From: Actinomadura mexicana
GTDB lineage: Bacteria; Actinomycetota; Actinomycetes; Streptosporangiales; Streptosporangiaceae
Assembly (NCBI RefSeq): GCF_900188105.1
Contig: NZ_FZNP01000016.1
Span: 106,265 to 170,264, forward strand
DNA length: 64,000 nucleotides
Direction: 5' to 3'
The notes beneath the pieces were generated by a model. That model worked only from the letters and a program-made list of their open reading frames with translations, did no database searches and was not told the DNA's origin. Positions 60,329 through 64,000 of the stretch are shown here, piece after piece; within the stretch, counting starts at the first letter, position 1, and each line of letters begins with the position of its first letter. Position numbers and translations under genes: made by a program.

Positions 60329-60922
60329 TCAGGGGAGCGGAGCGAGGGAGCGCAGGGCGGCGTCCACCGTGTCCGCCAGTTCGCCGGGATCCGCGCCGGC
60401 GCGGGAGCGCAGGTTCACCCCGTAGGCCAGCAGCGCCAGCATCTGCGCGGCGGAGCGCACGTCCACGTCGCCGCGCAACTGCCCGTGCCCGCGGGCGGCG
60501 CGGAGGGCGGTGCGCATGGCGGTGCACAGCGCCTCGTGATGGGCGTCGAGCACCTCCCGCTCGCCGTCGTCGCTCCCGTCCTGGGCGGCGTGGGCGTTGG
60601 ACACCATGCAGCCCCAGCGGGCGTACTCGCCGGAGCACCGCGCGGCGACGAGCCCGTCGAAGAACGCGGCGATGCCGGGCAGGCCCCGCCCGTCGGCGGC
60701 GAGCCGGTCGAACACCGGGCGCGACTGGCGGTCGGCGTAGCGGCGCAGTGCCGCCACGTACAGGTCCCGTTTGCCGCCGAACGTCGCGTACAGGCTGGAC
60801 CGGTTGATCCCGGTCACGGCCACCACCTCGGCGATCCCCGTCGAGGCGGCGCCGCGCCGCCAGAACAGCCGCACCGCCCGGTCCAGGACGGCGTCGGGAT
60901 CGAAGTGCTTGACGTCCGGCAT
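60329..60922 (-). CDS. TetR family regulator
   Basis: A 197-residue regulator. HTH in residues about 9-55: DAVLDRAVRLFWRRGAASTG, EVVAVTGINRSSLYATFGGK. The FWRRGAAST-x-INRSSLYATFG sequence is characteristic of the AcrR/NemR-like TetR_C_16 group. It starts at ATG 60922 and leads the AhpD-like gene. The palindrome ACTTGGAA-N6-TTCCAAGT stands 14 bp upstream, so it probably represses its own operon. Confidence 0.87.
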   Translation of the reverse strand: MPDVKHFDPDAVLDRAVRLFWRRGAASTGIAEVVAVTGINRSSLYATFGGKRDLYVAALRRYADRQSRPVFDRLAADGRGLPGIAAFFDGLVAARCSGEYARWGCMVSNAHAAQDGSDDGEREVLDAHHEALCTAMRTALRAARGHGQLRGDVDVRSAAQMLALLAYGVNLRSRAGADPGELADTVDAALRSLAPLP

Positions 60923-60935
60923 CGCACCGCCCCTT

Positions 60936-60957
60936 ACTTGGAATGATCGTTCCAAGT
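60936..60957. promoter_or_regulatory. Palindrome upstream of the TetR gene
   Basis: ACTTGGAA-TGATCG-TTCCAAGT, 8-6-8 perfect inverted repeat, between the TetR start (60922) and the LuxR stop. Probable TetR operator. Confidence 0.6.
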
Positions 60958-61019
60958 TTGGCATGCGGACGCGACGGCACGCAAGAGGGGGAGCCGAGGA
61001 GGGAGCGGTGCGAGGGAGG

Positions 61020-61682
61020 TCAGGCGAGGCCCGCGTCGTGGGCCAGCAGCGCGATCTGGGTGCGGTTGTCCAGGTCGAGTTTGGTCAGGACGCTGGACAC
61101 GTGCGCCTTGACCGTGGCCACGCTCATGAACAGCTCGGCGGCGATGTCGGCGTTGGAACGCCCGTGGGCGATCGCCAGGACCACCTCGTTCTCGCGGGGG
61201 CTCAGCCGGGCGAGCGCCGCGCGGGCGCGCTGGTAGGCGCCGGCCTCCACCGCCGCGCGGTCCATGAGGCGGCGGGTGATGCGCGGCGACAGGATCGGTT
61301 CGCCGGCGGCGACCTGCCGCACGGCGTGGACGATCTGGTCCGGCGGGGTGTCCTTCAGCAGGAACCCGCTGGCGCCCGCGCGCAGCGCGTGCAGGATGTT
61401 CTCGTCGGAGTCGAAGGTCGTCAGCACGATGACCTCCGGCGGGTTCGGCCGGCCCCGCAGCCTGCGGGTCGCGGTGATGCCGTCCACGCGCGGCATCCGC
61501 AGGTCCATCAGCACGACGTCGGGGGCGTGCGCGTCGGCGGCCGCGGGCACCTCGTCGCCGTCGGCGGCCTCGCCCGCCACGGTGATGCCGCCCGTCCCGT
61601 CCAGCATCATCGACAGTCCGGCGCGGACGAGGGCGTCGTCGTCCACGATCAGTACGCGCAGGGGGCGGATCACGCGGGCCAT
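61020..61682 (-). CDS. NarL/FixJ-type response regulator
   Basis: A 220-residue regulator: receiver domain residues about 8-120 (LIVDDDALVRAGLSMML, phospho-acceptor Asp in DVVLMDLRMP, LTTFDSDENILHAL, FLLKDTPP) and a LuxR-type HTH (LSPRENEVVLAIAHGRSNAD, KAHVSSVLTKL). It is co-transcribed with and overlaps the histidine kinase gene (kinase stop 61670, start here 61682). Together they form a two-component system; the signal and targets are unknown. Confidence 0.9.
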   Translation of the reverse strand: MARVIRPLRVLIVDDDALVRAGLSMMLDGTGGITVAGEAADGDEVPAAADAHAPDVVLMDLRMPRVDGITATRRLRGRPNPPEVIVLTTFDSDENILHALRAGASGFLLKDTPPDQIVHAVRQVAAGEPILSPRITRRLMDRAAVEAGAYQRARAALARLSPRENEVVLAIAHGRSNADIAAELFMSVATVKAHVSSVLTKLDLDNRTQIALLAHDAGLA

Positions 61683-62830
61683 GGTAGCCAGGCGCGCAGC
61701 CGGAACTCGCCCTCCGCGGCCTGGTGGTCGAGCCGCCCGCCGGCCAGCCGCACCCGCTCGGTCAGCCCCACCAGCCCCGTGCCGCTGCCGGGCGCGAGCG
61801 GCCCCGCGCCGTCCTCGGCCAGCGGGTTGCGGATGTCGACCACGAGCCGGGCCCCCGGCCGCCCCTCCAGCACCACCCGGACGGGACGTCCCACGGCGTG
61901 CTTGCGGGCGTTGGTCAGCCCCTCCTGCACGACCCGGTACGCGGCGCGCCCGGCCGCCGCCGGAAGCGCGGACGCGCCGACCGTCTCGTCGCGCAGCTCC
62001 ACCTGCCCGCCCGCGTCGCGGGACTCCTCCACCAGCCGGGGCACGTCGTCCAGGACGGGTTGGGGCCGGTCCTCCTCGCCGGTGTCCTCCGCGCGCAGCA
62101 GCAGGATCACCTCGCGCAGCTCGTCGAGCGCCTGGTGCACCCCGGCGCGGACCACTCCGGCCGCATGCGACAGCTTCTCCGGCGGGGCGTCCGGCCGGTA
62201 CTCCAGCGCGCCCGCGTAGGTCGCCAGCAGCGACAGCCGGTGGGCGAGCACGTCGTGCATCTCGCGGGCGATCCGGGTCCGCTCCGCCATGCGGGCCTCG
62301 GCGACCCGGCGGCCCTGCTCGGCCTCGGCGCGCCGGGCCCGCTCCCGCAGCGACGCCAGCAGCTCGCGGCGCGCCCGCGCCAGCGCGCCCCAGCCGACCA
62401 TGGCGCCGTAGCCGAGGGCGATCAGCAGCAGCCACCAGCCGAAGGAGATGCCGCGGTTGGGCTGCCACAGCCCCTGCACGACGTGCGCCGCAACTCCCGC
62501 CGCGCCGACCAGCGCCGCCGGCCGGAACGGGCGCCGCTGCGCGACCTGCAACACGCCCATGGAGGCGGCCGGGGTGGCGGTGGGGGACAGCGCCGCCAGC
62601 ACGGTCAGGACCAGGGTGACGCCTACCGGCCGCCAGAGCAGCAGCGGCGACAGCAGCCAGCTCACCAGGGCGACCGCGATGTCCAGCGCCAGGACGGCGC
62701 CGGTCACGTCCGCGCTGAAACGGCCCCACAGCGTCAGCGCGCCCATCGCGCCCGCCGCCGCGGCGACACCGGCCGCGCACCACAGCGCGCGCCGGGCATG
62801 ATGCCCTGCCTGGTCGAACGTCTCGCTCAC
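61670..62830 (-). CDS. NarL-type sensor histidine kinase
   Basis: A 386-residue membrane kinase. Residues 15-160 form four or five membrane helices and no extracytoplasmic domain. A HisKA_3 domain follows with the phospho-acceptor His in AREMHDVLAHRLSLLA, then a HATPase (YRVVQEGLTNARKHA, LVVDIRNPLAEDG, GTGLVGLTERVRLAGG). It is the first gene of the operon with the response regulator. The signal is unknown; such kinases in actinomycetes often respond to membrane or antibiotic stress. Confidence 0.9.
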   Translation of the reverse strand: MSETFDQAGHHARRALWCAAGVAAAAGAMGALTLWGRFSADVTGAVLALDIAVALVSWLLSPLLLWRPVGVTLVLTVLAALSPTATPAASMGVLQVAQRRPFRPAALVGAAGVAAHVVQGLWQPNRGISFGWWLLLIALGYGAMVGWGALARARRELLASLRERARRAEAEQGRRVAEARMAERTRIAREMHDVLAHRLSLLATYAGALEYRPDAPPEKLSHAAGVVRAGVHQALDELREVILLLRAEDTGEEDRPQPVLDDVPRLVEESRDAGGQVELRDETVGASALPAAAGRAAYRVVQEGLTNARKHAVGRPVRVVLEGRPGARLVVDIRNPLAEDGAGPLAPGSGTGLVGLTERVRLAGGRLDHQAAEGEFRLRAWLPWPA

Positions 62831-62961
62831 GGGGCCGAGGCTATCCGCGGGGCCGCGGCCCCGACACCGACCAAAGTCGGTGCCCGCCCGTACCGCGGGC
62901 GGACCGGCTCCCGCCGCGCGCCCGATGTGCCGGTCGCGCCCGGGCGGCCACGCTGCCGGAC

Positions 62962-63435
62962 ATGAACGATCCGCAACGAAAGGAGAAGGACGTGTCCGGA
63001 GGTACCGGTAGACGGCGGGTGCTGACCGTCGCGGGAGCGGTCGCCGCCCCCCTCGCGCTGTGGGTGGTGACCGGCCCGGTGACCGGGCTCGACCCGTCCG
63101 CGGAGATGGCCGGAGAGGTCCAGCGGGTCGGGGCGGGCCCGGTGATCGCGGGCAGCCTGGTCGCGGGACTGGCCGCCTGGGGGCTGCTCGCGCTGCTGGA
63201 ACGCGTGAGCGGGCGGCCGGGCCGCGTGTGGACCGTCATCGCCGTGGCGGGGCTCGTCCTGTCGATGACCGGGCCGCTCGGCGACGCCGCCGACGGCGCG
63301 TCCATGGCCGTCCTGGTGGCGATGCACCTGGTCGTGGCCGCGATCCTGATCCCCGGTCTCGGCCGTTCGGCCCGACCGTCCCGCGCGGCGGGCCCCGCAC
63401 GGCGAGTCTCTGATCGGGATCTGAACCACCACTGA
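62962..63435 (+). CDS. DUF6069-type membrane protein
   Basis: A 157-residue protein with four hydrophobic segments (VLTVAGAVAAPLALWVVTGP, PVIAGSLVAGLAAWGLLALL, VWTVIAVAGLVLSMTGPL, MAVLVAMHLVVAAILIPGL). The order and the loop DPSAEMAGEVQRV match DUF6069 proteins. The function is unknown. It diverges from the two-component operon; that system may control it. Its stop codon lies within a hairpin that separates it from rpoB. Confidence 0.75.
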   Translation: MNDPQRKEKDVSGGTGRRRVLTVAGAVAAPLALWVVTGPVTGLDPSAEMAGEVQRVGAGPVIAGSLVAGLAAWGLLALLERVSGRPGRVWTVIAVAGLVLSMTGPLGDAADGASMAVLVAMHLVVAAILIPGLGRSARPSRAAGPARRVSDRDLNHH

Positions 63436-63442
63436 TCAGAGA
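63407..63442. terminator. Hairpin over the DUF6069 stop codon
   Basis: TCTCTGATC (63407-63415) pairs with GATCAGAGA (63434-63442), a 9-bp perfect stem with an 18-base loop. It may end transcription ahead of the rpoB promoters. Confidence 0.45.
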
Positions 63443-63523
63443 GTCCGATCCGCACAGCAAGTGCACTTCCAGGCGCAGAAATCCCCAGGTGTCCCTTCCG
63501 TTGGCCTTTCCCAGGTGCGCGGC

Positions 63524-63618
63524 TTGACGGGGGCGACGCGAGCGTGTCATCCTGGTCCTGGCATCGAGGTTGACATTTTAAGTAGGTGTGGACATCTGTC
63601 TGCATTCTGCTCTATGCT
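63524..63618 (+). promoter_or_regulatory. Candidate rpoB promoter region
   Basis: TTGACG (63524) with TCATCC 17 bases later, and TGGACA (63589) with TATGCT (63613), 18 bases apart. The second is the better sigma-70-like pair. TTGACA also occurs at 63570. The leader to the rpoB start is about 100 bases. Prediction is by eye. Confidence 0.45.
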
Positions 63619-63720
63619 GCCCTTTCGCGCTCGCCTCGACGTCCCCTCCTTCCGTATCGGCCGTGATGTCGTCCGGCGTGCGCGCCGTCAATCCGCCGCG
63701 AGCCCTCGGAAGGACACCTG

Positions 63721-64000
63721 TTGGCAGTCTCGCGCACCGCTTCCTCCGTACCCGCCGGTCCCCGCCGCGTCTCTTTCTCACGCATCCACGAGCCTCTCGA
63801 GGTTCCCGATCTGCTCGCCCTGCAGACCAACTCGTTCGACTGGCTGGTCGGCAACGAGCGCTGGAAGGCCCGGGTCGAGGCGGCTCGCCAGGCCGGACGC
63901 AGGGACGTCCCGACGCAGTCGGGGCTGGAGGAGATCTTCGAAGAGATCAGTCCGATCGAGGACTTCTCCGGAACCATGTCCCTGTCGTTCCGGGATCACC
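63721..64000 (+). CDS. rpoB: RNA polymerase beta subunit (5' end)
   Basis: The first 93 residues of RpoB are visible before the window ends. The TTG start at 63721 follows GGAAGGA. The sequence VSFSRIHEPLEVPDLLALQTNSFDWLVGNERW and the EEIFEEISPIEDFSGTMSLSF block are the actinobacterial RpoB N-terminus. It is the essential catalytic subunit of RNA polymerase. Upstream there are no rplJ/rplL genes; the nearest genes are a DUF6069 protein and a two-component system. Confidence 0.95.
   Translation, partial: MAVSRTASSVPAGPRRVSFSRIHEPLEVPDLLALQTNSFDWLVGNERWKARVEAARQAGRRDVPTQSGLEEIFEEISPIEDFSGTMSLSFRDH

Overview
The DNA is GC-rich with strong G/C preference at third codon positions. Gene families are typical of filamentous actinomycetes: GTG/TTG starts, several TetR, WYL and ECF regulators, DUF3040, DUF3618, an Rv2578c-type radical SAM protein and a streptomycete-type XRE regulator. 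The rpoB start and overall family content point to Streptosporangiales, most likely Thermomonosporaceae (Actinomadura-like). That placement is inference. It is a chromosomal segment running from the end of menD to the start of rpoB. I found no rRNA, tRNA, CRISPR array, insertion sequence or prophage.

Layout. 1-12.6 kb: menaquinone genes (menD end, isochorismate synthase) mixed with a tyrosine phosphatase, fatty acid desaturase, Nei glycosylase, WYL regulator, BioY, a spermidine-synthase-like protein, an SDR, an HtrA-like protease, a divergent AraC/quinone reductase pair and a radical SAM gene behind a LexA-like box. 12.6-23.7 kb: a GHL10 lipoprotein, DUF3040, an anti-sigma-type ATPase, a WYL-DinB fusion, a 967-residue proline-rich AAA-like protein, an EamA exporter and a drug-type ABC transporter with a divergent TetR gene. 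23.7-26.4 kb: a two-gene module of a VWA protein resembling Ro60/TROVE proteins and an ARPP-1-like protein, followed by a structured intergenic region. 26.4-33 kb: thioesterase/APC permease, SnoaL protein, a broken Old Yellow Enzyme gene, an ECF41 sigma factor, a helix-hairpin-helix protein, and an XRE regulator with two tiny genes.

33-42 kb is a detoxification-like zone: DinB, MDR and SDR oxidoreductases, SnoaL and ABC-F genes. It also holds four TetR genes, each facing a divergent target or gap with clear palindromes, and a decayed DUF664 gene. 42-51 kb: AI-2E family transporter, secreted GH3 hexosaminidase, secreted esterase, hydrolase/WYL pair, GNAT, and a BrkB/DUF3618/holin-like membrane operon. 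51-53 kb: an RNA-repair cassette (HD-Pnk plus RNA ligase). 53-64 kb: MFS exporters, a virginiamycin B lyase-like protein facing a TetR gene, two gene remnants, an ECF42 sigma factor with its YCII partner, an AhpD-like protein with TetR, a NarL-type two-component system, a DUF6069 protein and the start of rpoB.

The parts that most deserve attention are the VWA/ARPP-1 pair, the HD-Pnk/ligase pair, the WYL-DinB fusion, the large AAA-like protein, the XRE/small-ORF cassette and the set of well-formed palindromic operators.
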